A program made the position numbers and the translations under genes. A stretch of DNA of 64,000 bases from assembly GCF_015711015.1 (NCBI RefSeq), contig NZ_CP064653.1, positions 3,906,001 to 3,970,000 on the forward strand, in the 5' to 3' direction. Shown here piece after piece: positions 9,516-19,004 of the stretch. Each line of letters begins with the position of its first letter. Position 1 is the stretch's first letter. The DNA is from Methylomonas sp. LL1 (lineage in GTDB: Bacteria > Pseudomonadota > Gammaproteobacteria > Methylococcales > Methylomonadaceae). The notes under the pieces are model-generated. The model did not search any database. It was given only the letters and a program-made list of their open reading frames with translations, and was not told the DNA's origin.

Positions 9516-9667
9516 TTAATGGTATCCAGCAAAGACGTAAACGGGATTAAAGCAATCTTGATCGGCGTTATCGGATTAAGGGCGAGATTATGATTTGCGC
9601 CTTCCGCCTATTTTAGCCGGCATTTATGGCTACACTTGCTAACAATACATTAACCGGAGTCGCATAA

Positions 9668-12600
9668 ATGAATTACTTTCGCGGATTGTTGATCTTGTTG
9701 ATGCTTGTTTGCCAAGGGAACCCGGCCGTGGCGTTCGATACCCAAACCCTGCCCGAAGTATTGAAAGCCTGGGTGCCATGGGTTTTGGCCGATCAGACTC
9801 AATTCCCGTGTCCTTTTTTTTATAGCGATTTTCAGCAAAAACGCTGTAGCTGGCCTGGTTCGATGAAGCTGGAATTACAAGCCGGTCACGGCCGTTTTGT
9901 CGGCGAATGGACGCTTTACCAGTCGGATTGGATAACTTTGCCGGGCAATAACAGTCATTGGCCGCAGCTTGTCAGTATTAACCAGAAGCCGGCGCTAGTC
10001 GTCGAGCATGAGGGCAAGCCGGCGGTATGGATGCCGGCCGGACACTATCAGCTCAGCGGTGAATTTTTTTGGGACCGATTGCCGGAAAGCCTGGCAATTG
10101 CCGATGACACCGGTTTGTTGCAACTGAGCGTCAATGACAAAGTCATTGCTTATCCCCGCATCGAGCAGGATGCGCTCTGGCTGAGCTCGGAACAAAGCGA
10201 CGAAGACCAAGATCAACACGACAGCCTGGATTTGCAGGTTTTCAGACAGGTGATCGATGACAACCCGCTACAAATAATTACCAGGCTTGAGTTGAATGTG
10301 TCCGGCAAGGCGCGGGAAATTAGCCTGCCGCATGCGTTGTTGCCGGATTTCATCCCGATCGGGCTGGACAGTCCGTTGCCGGCTCGAATCGAAAGCGATG
10401 GACGATTGCTGATGCAAGTTCGTCCCGGCCGCTGGATCGTTGATATCCATGCCCACCATCCACGGCCTCTGGAGCAGCTGGATTTGGCTATCAGCGACGC
10501 CAACTGGCCGGATGCCGAAATATGGGTGTTTCAAGCCATGCCGGCCTTACGTTTGGTGGAGGTCGAAAAATTGGCTTCTATCGACGCCAGTCAGACCAAT
10601 CTAGCGCCGGAGTGGCGGCACCTGCCGACCTATCAGATCAAACAGGGCCAGACCATGCGGTTTAAATTAATCCGGCGTGGCGACCCGGAGCCGGAACCCA
10701 ATCAACTGCGGTTGCAGCGCAAACTTTGGCTGGATTTCGATGGTGGCGGCTACAGCGTTAGCGATCGGATCGACGGCAAAATGACCCGTGACTGGCGCTT
10801 GAATGCGTTAGCGGAAACCGAATTGGGCCAGGTGTTGTTGAATGGGCAAAATCAATTGATTACCCAAATCAACGGTCAACAGCATGGCGTGGAAGTGCGC
10901 CGGGGCGTTATTCAATTGCAGGCGGATAGCCGGATCCAATCCGGCATAGGAGAACTGAATGCGGTGGGTTGGCGGCAAACGTTCCAGCAGGTACAGGCGG
11001 AATTGAATATTCCACCCGGTTGGCGCCTGCTGGCCGTCACGGGAGTCGATAACGATCCCAATAGCTGGCTGACCCTGTGGACGCTGCTGGACTTGTTCCT
11101 GGTGCTGATCGTGGCGTTGGCGATTAGCCGGCTTTGGTCTTGGCAGTGGGGGCTTCTGGCCTTGTTCAGCTTGATGTTGTTCTGGCATGAAGCGGATGCG
11201 CCGCGCTGGATCTGGCTAAATACCCTGGCTGCACTGGCTCTGCTGCGGGTGTTGCCGGAAAGCCGTTTTTCGCGCGGGGTCAAGTGGTATCGCAATCTGT
11301 GCTGGCTGGGCTTGGGATTGATCGTGATTCCATTCATGATCGAACAGATCCGAATCGGCATTTATCCGCAGCTGGAACGGCCCTGGCAACCGATCGAACC
11401 CGCACCCTATGCCGCCAGTCTGGCTGCACCTGGCGAAGTGGCCGAAGGCGCGGCGATGGAGATGCCGGCGGCGCCGATGCCGCAAATGGCGAAAAGATCG
11501 CTCAAAGCCTATTCGTCGATTGCAGATGATGCCGGTTCCGCCGTCAATTTCGACCGGATCGATCCGGAGGCGAACCTGCAGACCGGTCCAGGCTTGCCGC
11601 AATGGCAGTGGCAGACTGTGCGGCTGTCATGGAATGGTGCCGTGGATAGCCAACAAAAAGTCCGGCTTTGGTATTTGACGCCGGCATGGAGTCTGGTGCT
11701 GCATATTGTTCAGGCCTTATTGGCGGCCTTGATGGCCTTGAAACTCATAGGCGTGCTGAAAAAGCCGTGGCGCTTGTCATTACCGGCACTCGGCGCCTGG
11801 TTGTTATTGCCAATTTTGAGCATGCCCACTACGGACAGTTTGGCCGATATTCCGGATCAGGTCATGTTGGAACAGTTGAAAACGCGATTATTACAAACGC
11901 CGGAATGCTTGCCGGCCTGCGCCGAAATTGCGGCGATGAAGCTAACCGGCAATTCGAATGAAATGCTGATCGAACTTCAAGTCCATGCTCAACGGGACGT
12001 GGCTATACCGTTACCGGCTCAGTTGGACCAATGGTGGCCGGAGCAGGTCGGTGTCGATGGGCGGATGGCAAATGCTCTTGTCAGGCGGGACGATGGCTTA
12101 TGGTTGGCTTTAGACAAGGGCGTGCATAGGGTTTTGCTGTCCGGGCGGCACGACCGGAAATTTAAATTCAGTCTGCCTCTGCCCTTAATTCCGCAACATA
12201 GCGAAGTGAAAGTCGAGGGTTGGCGGGTCGAGGGTTTATATGAAGACGGCAAAACAGCCGAGCAATTGGAATTTAGCCGGATCGGCATGAATACCGCGCA
12301 AGCCGAACCGCGTTTTCAGCAAAGTGCGCTGCCGGCTTTTGTGCGGGTTGAAAGAACTCTGCATCTGGGACTGGATTGGCGTGTCGGCACTCGGGTCGTG
12401 AGACTGGCGAATGCCGATACCCCGGTGATTTTACAAATTCCATTGTTGCCGGGGGAAGCGGTTACCTCTGAACAAATACGGGTCGAAAACGGCAAAGTGT
12501 TGGTGAATATACCCGCCGGGCAAGACGGCTTGGAATGGGAGTCGTTACTGGAAAAGCGCGAGCAATTGGAGCTGCGCGCCGGCGATTCGGATAAATGGAG

Positions 12601-13684
12601 CGAACTATGGCGAGCCGATGTCAGCCCGATCTGGCATTTGCAAAGCGCCGGAATTGCCGTGGTGCACCATCAGGACCAGCAAGGGGCTTGGTTGCCGGAA
12701 TGGCGGCCATGGCCCGGTGAAACCGTGCAATTACTTATCAGCCGTCCGCAGCCGGTGCCGGGGCCGACGCTGACTATCGATAAGAGCCAGCTCAACATTC
12801 AGCCCGGCAAGCGCGGCCAGATAGCGGATTTGACCTTGAGCATCCGTAGTTCCAAGGGGGGGCAGCATAATTTAATTCTGCCGCCCGACGCGGAGCTGCA
12901 AAGCGTCAGCATCGACGGTGTCGCGCAGCCGATTCGACAAAAAGCCGATACCGTGACCTTACCGATACATCCGGGTGCGCAGCAAGTCGCCCTGAACTGG
13001 CGGACCGTCAGCGAGCCGGCGCTGATTTTGAGGACACCGCCAGTCAATTTGAACGTCAATAGCGTCAATAGTCACATACGGGTGATTTCTGGCGAGGATC
13101 GCTGGGTTTTATTCACCCTTGGGCCAAAGTTCGGTCCGGCCGCGTTGATCTGGGGGTTATTGAGCGTTCTGTTGCTGCTGGCGCTGGGATTGGGCCAATC
13201 CACACTGACACCACTGAAGTCCTGGCAATGGTTTTTACTGCTGATCGGGTTGAGTCAGATTCACTTAGCTGCCGGTATGTTGGTGGTAACGTGGTTTTTT
13301 GGGTTGGGTATCCGCGGTCGGCATAGTACCGAAACACTCGGCGGTTTCAATCTGATCCAGGTTGGTTTGGGCCTATTGACCCTGCTATCCGTTCTGTTTT
13401 TATTCGTAGCCGTTCAGCAGGGGTTGTTGGGCTCGCCGGATATGCAAATTACCGGTAATCAATCCAACGCCATGAATTTGAATTGGTATCAGGATCATAG
13501 CGTTGCACAGCTACCTACGGCAGTAGTGGTATCGGTGCCGGTGATGCTATATAGGCTATTGATGCTGGGTTGGTCGTTGTGGATGGCGCTATCGCTGTTG
13601 GATTGGTTGCGTTGGGGCTGGGATTGCTTTGCCAGCGGTGGGATTTGGAAAAAGAAACTCCCTCAATCAAAAGCTGCCGAATAA
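9668..13684 (+). CDS. Very large membrane protein of unknown function (1338 residues)
   Basis: Not recognised. An N-terminal signal peptide (about 1-22, AVA-F) is followed by a beta-rich exported region (23-465), four hydrophobic segments (about 469-488, 491-504, 517-530, 543-560), a low-complexity Ala/Met/Pro stretch (570-615), two more segments (675-697, 703-718), a second large beta-rich region (720-1155) and four C-terminal segments (1160-1177, 1187-1216, 1230-1255, 1287-1315) with a basic tail. Both beta-rich regions read like carbohydrate-binding or jelly-roll folds. Start ATG follows GGAG by eight bases. The gene stands alone. A role in envelope assembly or polysaccharide handling is possible but is only a guess. 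Confidence 0.8.
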   Translation: MNYFRGLLILLMLVCQGNPAVAFDTQTLPEVLKAWVPWVLADQTQFPCPFFYSDFQQKRCSWPGSMKLELQAGHGRFVGEWTLYQSDWITLPGNNSHWPQLVSINQKPALVVEHEGKPAVWMPAGHYQLSGEFFWDRLPESLAIADDTGLLQLSVNDKVIAYPRIEQDALWLSSEQSDEDQDQHDSLDLQVFRQVIDDNPLQIITRLELNVSGKAREISLPHALLPDFIPIGLDSPLPARIESDGRLLMQVRPGRWIVDIHAHHPRPLEQLDLAISDANWPDAEIWVFQAMPALRLVEVEKLASIDASQTNLAPEWRHLPTYQIKQGQTMRFKLIRRGDPEPEPNQLRLQRKLWLDFDGGGYSVSDRIDGKMTRDWRLNALAETELGQVLLNGQNQLITQINGQQHGVEVRRGVIQLQADSRIQSGIGELNAVGWRQTFQQVQAELNIPPGWRLLAVTGVDNDPNSWLTLWTLLDLFLVLIVALAISRLWSWQWGLLALFSLMLFWHEADAPRWIWLNTLAALALLRVLPESRFSRGVKWYRNLCWLGLGLIVIPFMIEQIRIGIYPQLERPWQPIEPAPYAASLAAPGEVAEGAAMEMPAAPMPQMAKRSLKAYSSIADDAGSAVNFDRIDPEANLQTGPGLPQWQWQTVRLSWNGAVDSQQKVRLWYLTPAWSLVLHIVQALLAALMALKLIGVLKKPWRLSLPALGAWLLLPILSMPTTDSLADIPDQVMLEQLKTRLLQTPECLPACAEIAAMKLTGNSNEMLIELQVHAQRDVAIPLPAQLDQWWPEQVGVDGRMANALVRRDDGLWLALDKGVHRVLLSGRHDRKFKFSLPLPLIPQHSEVKVEGWRVEGLYEDGKTAEQLEFSRIGMNTAQAEPRFQQSALPAFVRVERTLHLGLDWRVGTRVVRLANADTPVILQIPLLPGEAVTSEQIRVENGKVLVNIPAGQDGLEWESLLEKREQLELRAGDSDKWSELWRADVSPIWHLQSAGIAVVHHQDQQGAWLPEWRPWPGETVQLLISRPQPVPGPTLTIDKSQLNIQPGKRGQIADLTLSIRSSKGGQHNLILPPDAELQSVSIDGVAQPIRQKADTVTLPIHPGAQQVALNWRTVSEPALILRTPPVNLNVNSVNSHIRVISGEDRWVLFTLGPKFGPAALIWGLLSVLLLLALGLGQSTLTPLKSWQWFLLLIGLSQIHLAAGMLVVTWFFGLGIRGRHSTETLGGFNLIQVGLGLLTLLSVLFLFVAVQQGLLGSPDMQITGNQSNAMNLNWYQDHSVAQLPTAVVVSVPVMLYRLLMLGWSLWMALSLLDWLRWGWDCFASGGIWKKKLPQSKAAE

Positions 13685-13728
13685 TCGAAATCGGCCCGTA
13701 CTGCGCTCGCGCTATCCAGGCCGAGAAT

Positions 13729-15198
13729 CTAGCCCCGGTGTTTTTCTTCGACCATTTCGTCGATAAATTTCATTACTTGGCCGCTGGCTTCCTCGGACAA
13801 GCGCATTTGCTTGATGATCTCGTCGAGTTTGTGTTCGTCTTCGGCCCAGTTGCCGCGCGAGGCTTGATAGGCTAGCTGAGTGGTTATATGTACTTCCTGA
13901 TGCGGCAGGTCGAGATTGCTATAGGCATGGGTGGAGCGGAATTTTTGATGGCCAATGCCTTCGTAATACCATTTACCCAACCGGCAATTATGGTTGTCGA
14001 CCATGATGGCATTTTGTTGGGCACATGTCTCCGGATTCTCGATTGCAATATAACCGTTTTGTTTATAAATAATGTGGTCCAGCTTGGTCAGCAAGCCAAA
14101 GGATTTGTCCTTGGCATAGGAAATATAGCCCACCGAAGCCTTGGCTGATTTTGACAGTTCGGAGAACTGTTGCCTGAACGAGCTGACTTGGCCCATGACC
14201 TCCTGGGATAGCTCGGCGGAACTGCCGGCTTCCTCGTGCATTTGCTCGACCCGTTTGTTGAAGGCTTTCAATGTTTTGGAAACCTCAAGGGCGGCATCCT
14301 TGGTGTGCTCGGACAGGTTTTTCACTTCGTCCGCAACTACCGCGAATCCTCGGCCATGTTCACCGGCTCGGGCCGCCTCGATTGAGGCGTTCAGCGCCAG
14401 CAGATTGGTTTGATCGGCGATGCCGGTAATCATCGATAGCGATTCGGTAATTTTCTTGCTGTCGTTAATCAGCGCGGTGATGACTTCGGAGACAGAATGC
14501 ACGGTATCGTTGATGTTATGCAACGAAGAGCTGATTTGTTCAACGGTGCCGAGACTGGCATCGGCATTTTTGCCGGTCTCCATCGTGATGTTTTCGACCT
14601 TTTCCAGCTGTTCGGTGATGTTGATCAGATCGTTTTGGCTGGTTTTCAGATTGCCGGATAAATTGGCGGTATTGAGTGCATGTAAGCCGGCCGACAAGCG
14701 TCTCTTTACCATCAGTTTTTCATTTTCATTCATATGTCGCAGGGCGGCATTCATGTTTTTGGCGGACTGTTTTAACAGGCCGGGCAAGCCATCCGCCAAG
14801 GCATAGCGATCATGATTGCCTTGGGATGCCTGGCTGAAGCAGGTGTTGATTTCCTTGAAATAGGACTCCATGATATCCAGGGTTTCATTCAACTCCCAAG
14901 CGACTTTACCTACCTCACCCAAGCCGCGGGTGCCGGTGATCCGGTGGTAAAGCTCTCCCCGATTGGTCAGGACCAAGACTTCTTCCATGCGCGCCAAGAC
15001 GTCCAGATTTTGCTGGGCGGTTTTCCAAATATAAAACGCAATGGCGGGTAGCGGAACTGACAGGCCTAATGCTATCCAAGAAAAACCGTGTCCAAGAAGG
15101 CAAAAGGTAAATAACGCCAGCGTGGATAACAAGATTCCGGCAACGGCGTAATTGACTCGGGTTTTCAAAAACGGGATGTTGGAGCTAACCTTGCTCAT
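13729..15198 (-). CDS. Methyl-accepting chemotaxis protein with zinc-binding CZB domain
   Basis: 489 residues: two close-set membrane helices (about 16-35 and 38-56), a short linker, a chemoreceptor signalling hairpin with the conserved tip [20 protein letters not shown] near residues 260-285, and a C-terminal CZB domain (about 385-470) with the expected zinc ligands in [10 protein letters not shown] and the later HAYS and HQEVH histidines. There is no periplasmic sensor domain, so input must come from the cytosol: the CZB domain and the PAS protein of the preceding gene, whose stop overlaps this start (ATGA). CZB domains sense zinc or hypochlorous acid in studied cases. No other che gene is near. 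Confidence 0.93.
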   Translation of the reverse strand: MSKVSSNIPFLKTRVNYAVAGILLSTLALFTFCLLGHGFSWIALGLSVPLPAIAFYIWKTAQQNLDVLARMEEVLVLTNRGELYHRITGTRGLGEVGKVAWELNETLDIMESYFKEINTCFSQASQGNHDRYALADGLPGLLKQSAKNMNAALRHMNENEKLMVKRRLSAGLHALNTANLSGNLKTSQNDLINITEQLEKVENITMETGKNADASLGTVEQISSSLHNINDTVHSVSEVITALINDSKKITESLSMITGIADQTNLLALNASIEAARAGEHGRGFAVVADEVKNLSEHTKDAALEVSKTLKAFNKRVEQMHEEAGSSAELSQEVMGQVSSFRQQFSELSKSAKASVGYISYAKDKSFGLLTKLDHIIYKQNGYIAIENPETCAQQNAIMVDNHNCRLGKWYYEGIGHQKFRSTHAYSNLDLPHQEVHITTQLAYQASRGNWAEDEHKLDEIIKQMRLSEEASGQVMKFIDEMVEEKHRG

Positions 15199-15740
15199 GC
15201 TAGCACTCCGTTGGGTTTATAGAGTTGAAGTACTAGATTGTTATAGGATTTGGCCCCGGTTTGATTGACCACGTCGAAAAGATATTCCAGTGATTTGTCG
15301 GGCGCCTCCTTGGTAGAGCTTTTTTTTTCAATAGCTAACATTTCCTGATAAATGGGGGTCAGAACTTCAAGCGCGGAGCGCGGAGGATTGCGGCGCACGG
15401 AATAATAGCCTTGTAATTTGCCTTCCCTATCGTAATCCGGGGTGATGTTGGCAAACACCCAGTAATAACCTCCATCCGCGCACAGATTCTTGGCAAAGCC
15501 AAAAAATTCCTCGCCCGCTTTCAGCGTATTCCACATGAAGCGAAAAACGCCGCGCGGCATGTCCGGATGCCGAATGATGTTATGTTGTACGTTTAATAAT
15601 TCATGCTCGGGATAACCCGCGATTTCCATAAATATGCGGTTGGCGTAAGTAATCCGCCCGGATGGATCGGTCTTGGACACAATAAAATCCTCATCGGCGA
15701 GCTTCTTTTCCGTATTGGTTGGGGTAATAGCGGGTTTCAT
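15195..15740 (-). CDS. Stand-alone Aer-type PAS sensor protein
   Basis: 181 residues with one PAS domain (about 18-125) closely matching the FAD-binding PAS of the aerotaxis receptor Aer: [46 protein letters not shown]. About 55 residues of mostly helical tail follow. In Aer this domain is fused to a membrane anchor and signalling hairpin; here those parts are in the next gene, which starts four bases before this one's stop. I infer that the two proteins form a split energy/redox receptor. The ATG at 15740 is preceded on the minus strand by a weak AAGG. Confidence 0.9.
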   Translation of the reverse strand: MKPAITPTNTEKKLADEDFIVSKTDPSGRITYANRIFMEIAGYPEHELLNVQHNIIRHPDMPRGVFRFMWNTLKAGEEFFGFAKNLCADGGYYWVFANITPDYDREGKLQGYYSVRRNPPRSALEVLTPIYQEMLAIEKKSSTKEAPDKSLEYLFDVVNQTGAKSYNNLVLQLYKPNGVLA

Positions 15741-15982
15741 GGTCCATACCTTGTTAAAAATTCTGGCTAAATTCTAGGCCTTTTTTCAAAAAACACTAAA
15801 TTTGAGAGCTTTTTCTGACTGGGTTTACGGCCTAAGCTCACAAAACTTTAACAAAATTGGCGTCCGGCGGCGTGTTCTGAAAAACAAATAAGGATATCCG
15901 GACTAAGGCTAAGCGTTTCGGGGTGAGTATGGGGCGGGTTGGCAAAAACGCCGTTGGTTAAATGCTGGGAATGGTGAAAGCC

Positions 15983-16013
15983 GCAGGTGATCGGTTTTTG
16001 CGTGATCACCTGC
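15983..16013 (-). terminator. Hairpin downstream of the glycine-zipper lipoprotein gene
   Basis: GCAGGTGATC and GATCACCTGC form a perfect ten-base stem with an eleven-base loop. It lies 23 bases past the lipoprotein stop (minus strand) and upstream of the PAS gene. There is no T run after it on the minus strand, so it may be a weak terminator or an mRNA-protecting hairpin. The rest of the 295-base gap (15741-16035) shows no gene. Confidence 0.4.
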
Positions 16014-16035
16014 AATCATAGCTGTTGAGGACCGC

Positions 16036-16428
16036 TTAATTGACCACTGTATGTCCGCGTTGTCTCATGCAGCTGCGGTAAGCGTTTTTATATTGGTCGT
16101 CGGATCGAATGCCTTGCGTGGCTGCTCCGCCAATGCCGCCGGCTGCCCCGCCAATTGCCGCGCCCGTGCCGGGACTACCGGCTATCGCGCCGATCGCGGC
16201 ACCGCCGGCCGCACCGATCAAGCCTCCAACTACGGCGCCAGTCGCTGTTTCCTTGACCGAGCTGGCCGCTTGGGAGGCCAGTTGCTCGCAGTCCCGCATG
16301 TCCTGATTCAGGCGGTAGGCATTGGGGTCATTGTAAGTATCAACGGTTGGAGTCCAACCGGTGGTCGCGGCGCAACCCGTCATCAGCAAACCCGCTGACA
16401 TTAATGTGGCTAGATTTAATCTTTTCAT
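16036..16428 (-). CDS. Small outer-membrane lipoprotein with glycine-zipper repeat
   Basis: 130 residues. A lipoprotein signal (MKRLNLATLMSAGLLMTGC, cysteine 19) is followed by a short acidic region with DMRDCEQLA and a glycine/alanine zipper (about 65-108) of GxxxG-type repeats like those of SlyB, Rcs-related and OmpA-linker proteins that oligomerise at the outer membrane. Two later cysteines (DCEQL and RSCMRQRG) could form a disulfide. The start at 16428 is chosen because AAGGAG lies seven bases before it and it begins the lipoprotein signal; upstream in-frame codons are unlike coding sequence. Function is unknown; stress-related envelope roles are known for the family. It is divergent from rpmH. 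Confidence 0.85.
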   Translation of the reverse strand: MKRLNLATLMSAGLLMTGCAATTGWTPTVDTYNDPNAYRLNQDMRDCEQLASQAASSVKETATGAVVGGLIGAAGGAAIGAIAGSPGTGAAIGGAAGGIGGAATQGIRSDDQYKNAYRSCMRQRGHTVVN

Positions 16429-16516
16429 GATTATACTCCTTGATGTAGAGCCGAAGCCTCGGCCCATTCTGGTGATGGTAACGCCCTTTCTACCAATTTG
16501 GTAATGCCAAGTCAAA

Positions 16517-16546
16517 TTGACATTGGGCCGGCTCTTCACGTATTAT
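16517..16546 (+). promoter_or_regulatory. Sigma70-type promoter for rpmH-rnpA
   Basis: TTGACA at 16517-16522 and TATTAT at 16541-16546 with an 18-base spacer: a near-consensus housekeeping promoter, 42 bases before the rpmH ATG. This suits the high demand for ribosomal protein and RNase P subunit. Confidence 0.75.
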
Positions 16547-16588
16547 CCGCAGCCTTTTTTATCCGTTTTATTTAATTAGGCAAACCTC

Positions 16589-16723
16589 ATGAAAAGAACC
16601 TATCAACCCAGCAAAATCAAACGCGTCAGAACCCACGGCTTCCGCGCCAGAATGGCAACCGTCGGCGGCCGCAAGGTGATTAATGCGCGTAGGGCCAAGG
16701 GCCGCGCGTCTTTGACAGTTTAA
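16589..16723 (+). CDS. rpmH: 50S ribosomal protein L34
   Basis: 44 residues, starting [20 protein letters not shown] and ending [10 protein letters not shown], which is the full-length bacterial L34. It is a small basic protein of the large ribosomal subunit. The TTG start of rnpA follows its TAA with no base between, so the two are translated in tandem. In many gammaproteobacteria dnaA and the origin lie on the other side of rpmH; here a lipoprotein gene does. Confidence 0.97.
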   Translation: MKRTYQPSKIKRVRTHGFRARMATVGGRKVINARRAKGRASLTV

Positions 16724-17092
16724 TTGTCGGCCCAGGACTTCGGCTTCCCCGATCTGTATCGGCTACGGACACCAGCCGATTATAAAAATGTCTTTACGGA
16801 CCCGGTAAAATCCACCGATAAGTTTTTTACGGTCTTGGCGATCAGCAGTTCCTTGCCGCATCCGCGGTTGGGGCTGGCTATCGCAAAAAAAGCCATCAGA
16901 AAAGCAGTCGCACGGAATCGCATAAAAAGAGCTGTTCGGGAAAGTTTCCGGTTACAACGGCAACAGATCGTCAACATTGATATTGTTGTATTGGCGCGCG
17001 GTGATGCAGCAAATGCGGATGCGCACATTTTGAGGAAGTCATTGGAAAGGCATTGGCTTAAATTGGTAGATCGATGCGATTCCTGCTCATAA
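16724..17092 (+). CDS. rnpA: Ribonuclease P protein component
   Basis: 122 residues. Basic protein that helps the catalytic RNase P RNA cut the 5' leaders of tRNA precursors. The family core is intact: the aromatic FxxV groove and the RNR block in [22 protein letters not shown] (about residues 52-74). I accept the TTG at 16724, directly after the rpmH stop, because [19 protein letters not shown] aligns with the usual N-terminus and no ATG precedes the conserved part. Its end overlaps yidD by 19 bases. Confidence 0.95.
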   Translation: MSAQDFGFPDLYRLRTPADYKNVFTDPVKSTDKFFTVLAISSSLPHPRLGLAIAKKAIRKAVARNRIKRAVRESFRLQRQQIVNIDIVVLARGDAANADAHILRKSLERHWLKLVDRCDSCS

Positions 17093-17298
17093 CCCTGATC
17101 AAGGTTTACAAATACTTCATAAGCCCGCTACTGGGACCGAGATGTCGTTTTTATCCCAGTTGCTCAAGTTATGGCTTGGAGGCAATCCAGCTCCATGGCG
17201 CCGCCAAGGGCTCCTACCTTACGCTTCGACGATTATTAAAATGCCACCCTTTTCACGAGGGCGGCATCGATCCTGTTCCAGAAAAATTGAGTAAATAA
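17074..17298 (+). CDS. yidD: Membrane protein insertion efficiency factor
   Basis: 74 residues, the usual size. An amphipathic N-terminal helix ([17 protein letters not shown]) is followed by the family signature [18 protein letters not shown] with conserved cysteines and [14 protein letters not shown]. It is a small membrane-associated protein that assists YidC-dependent insertion. It starts inside rnpA and ends two bases before yidC, the standard order. Confidence 0.95.
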   Translation: MRFLLITLIKVYKYFISPLLGPRCRFYPSCSSYGLEAIQLHGAAKGSYLTLRRLLKCHPFHEGGIDPVPEKLSK

Positions 17299-17300
17299 CA

Positions 17301-18998
17301 ATGGATAACATTAGATTTGTACTTGTCATGGCGATGTTGATGATTTCCTATATGCTTTGGGAATCATGGCAGATCGATTATGGCCCGAAACCGCAAGCGA
17401 TTGTCTCCGATAAGCCCCTCGTGGCCGGCGGTAACAACCTGGCTTCATCCGCGGAACCTTCCCAAGAAGGCGCGAGCCAACAAAACCCAGCCGCAATCGA
17501 GCCAAGCAACAGAGTCATCAAAGTCAAGACTGATGTATTTGCGCTGGAAATCGATACCGAAGGTGGTACCCTGCGCAACCTGGATTTGTTGCATTATCCC
17601 CACGAAAAAGAAAACACCGTCGTCAACAAAGCCTATGCCCTGATAGGTATGGATGCGCCGGAAAAAGACCTGTCGCCAATCCGCTTGTTCGACAGCACTC
17701 CGGAAAACCTGTTTCTGGCGCAAAGTGGCTTGGTAGCCAGCGAAAACGCTGCGGCGGCTCCGGATCATCACGCCACCTATAGCAGCGACAAAATCGCTTA
17801 CGAATTACAAGAGGGTCAGGAAGAATTGACTATTCCGTTGACCTGGACCAACGACCAAGGCTTGCGTATCACTAAAACCTTTACCTTCAAACGGGGTAGT
17901 TATGCGGTCGACGTGACGCACAAGGTCAATAACCGTTCCGGCAAACCCTGGTCCGGTCGTCAATACAACCAATTACTGCGCGTCGAACATAGCGACAAAA
18001 GCAACAATAACTTCATCAGAACCTATTCCGGCGGCGTGATTTACACCGACAAGGAAAAGTTTCAAAAAGTTAAATATGAAGACATGGCCGAGGGTAATCT
18101 GGCTGTCACTACCCAAGGTGGCTGGAGCGCATTTATTCAGCATTATTTTGCCAGTGCCTGGATTCCGCCCGCCGATCAGGAAAATCATTTCTATACCAAG
18201 GCGCTCAACGATGCGCGCTATGTGATCGGCTCCTATTCGCAGGATGTCAGCGTTCAACCCGATGGTGAAGGTGTCTTCAAGGCGCAAATGTTTGTCGGGC
18301 CGAAAATCCAGCCGGTCATGGAGGCTCTAGCGCCCGGCTTGGAGCTGACGGTAGATTACAGTTGGCTGACCATCATCGCCAAACCGATTTACTGGCTGTT
18401 GAACCAAATATTTGGCTATGTTAACAACTGGGGTTTGGCAATTTTGGGCGTGACCTTAATCATTAAAGGTTTGTTCTTCAAACTGTCGAAAGCCAGCTTC
18501 CAGTCGATGGCGAAAATGCGCAAAATTCAGCCGCGCCTGAAAGAGCTGCAAGAGCGCTATGCCGACGACAGACAGAAGTTCAACACCGAAATGATGGCGA
18601 TGTACAAACGGGAGAAGGTCAACCCATTGGGCGGCTGCTTGCCTATCATGGTACAAATTCCGGTGTTCATCTCGTTGTACTGGGTGCTGATCGAAACCGT
18701 GGAGCTGCGCCAAGCCGATTTCGCCTTGTGGATACAAGACTTGTCCGCGCAAGACCCGTTCTATCTGCTGCCGATTCTGTACGGCATCACGATGAAGATT
18801 CAGCAAAGCTTGAATCCCGCGCCTATCGATCCATTGCAAGCGCAGGTGATGAAAATGTTCCCTATCGTTTTCACCGTGTTCTTCCTGTTCTTCCCTTCGG
18901 GTCTGGTACTGTACTGGATTTGCAACAACAGCTTGTCGATCATTCAGCAATGGTACATCACCAAGCATGTGCTTGAAGGCGACTCACACGCCCATTAA
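17301..18998 (+). CDS. yidC: Membrane protein insertase YidC
   Basis: 565 residues. It inserts and folds inner-membrane proteins alone or with SecYEG. A first helix at about 5-22, the large periplasmic P1 beta-domain typical of Gram-negative YidC (about 50-345), and the conserved C-terminal five-helix insertase core (about 355-555) are all visible, with the cytosolic coiled hairpin (KASFQSMAKMRKIQPRLKEL) and the NPLGGCLPIMVQIPVF motif near 435. It ends with a histidine-containing tail. Follows yidD by two bases; mnmE starts six bases after it. Confidence 0.97.
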   Translation: MDNIRFVLVMAMLMISYMLWESWQIDYGPKPQAIVSDKPLVAGGNNLASSAEPSQEGASQQNPAAIEPSNRVIKVKTDVFALEIDTEGGTLRNLDLLHYPHEKENTVVNKAYALIGMDAPEKDLSPIRLFDSTPENLFLAQSGLVASENAAAAPDHHATYSSDKIAYELQEGQEELTIPLTWTNDQGLRITKTFTFKRGSYAVDVTHKVNNRSGKPWSGRQYNQLLRVEHSDKSNNNFIRTYSGGVIYTDKEKFQKVKYEDMAEGNLAVTTQGGWSAFIQHYFASAWIPPADQENHFYTKALNDARYVIGSYSQDVSVQPDGEGVFKAQMFVGPKIQPVMEALAPGLELTVDYSWLTIIAKPIYWLLNQIFGYVNNWGLAILGVTLIIKGLFFKLSKASFQSMAKMRKIQPRLKELQERYADDRQKFNTEMMAMYKREKVNPLGGCLPIMVQIPVFISLYWVLIETVELRQADFALWIQDLSAQDPFYLLPILYGITMKIQQSLNPAPIDPLQAQVMKMFPIVFTVFFLFFPSGLVLYWICNNSLSIIQQWYITKHVLEGDSHAH

Positions 18999-19004
18999 GC
19001 CGGC

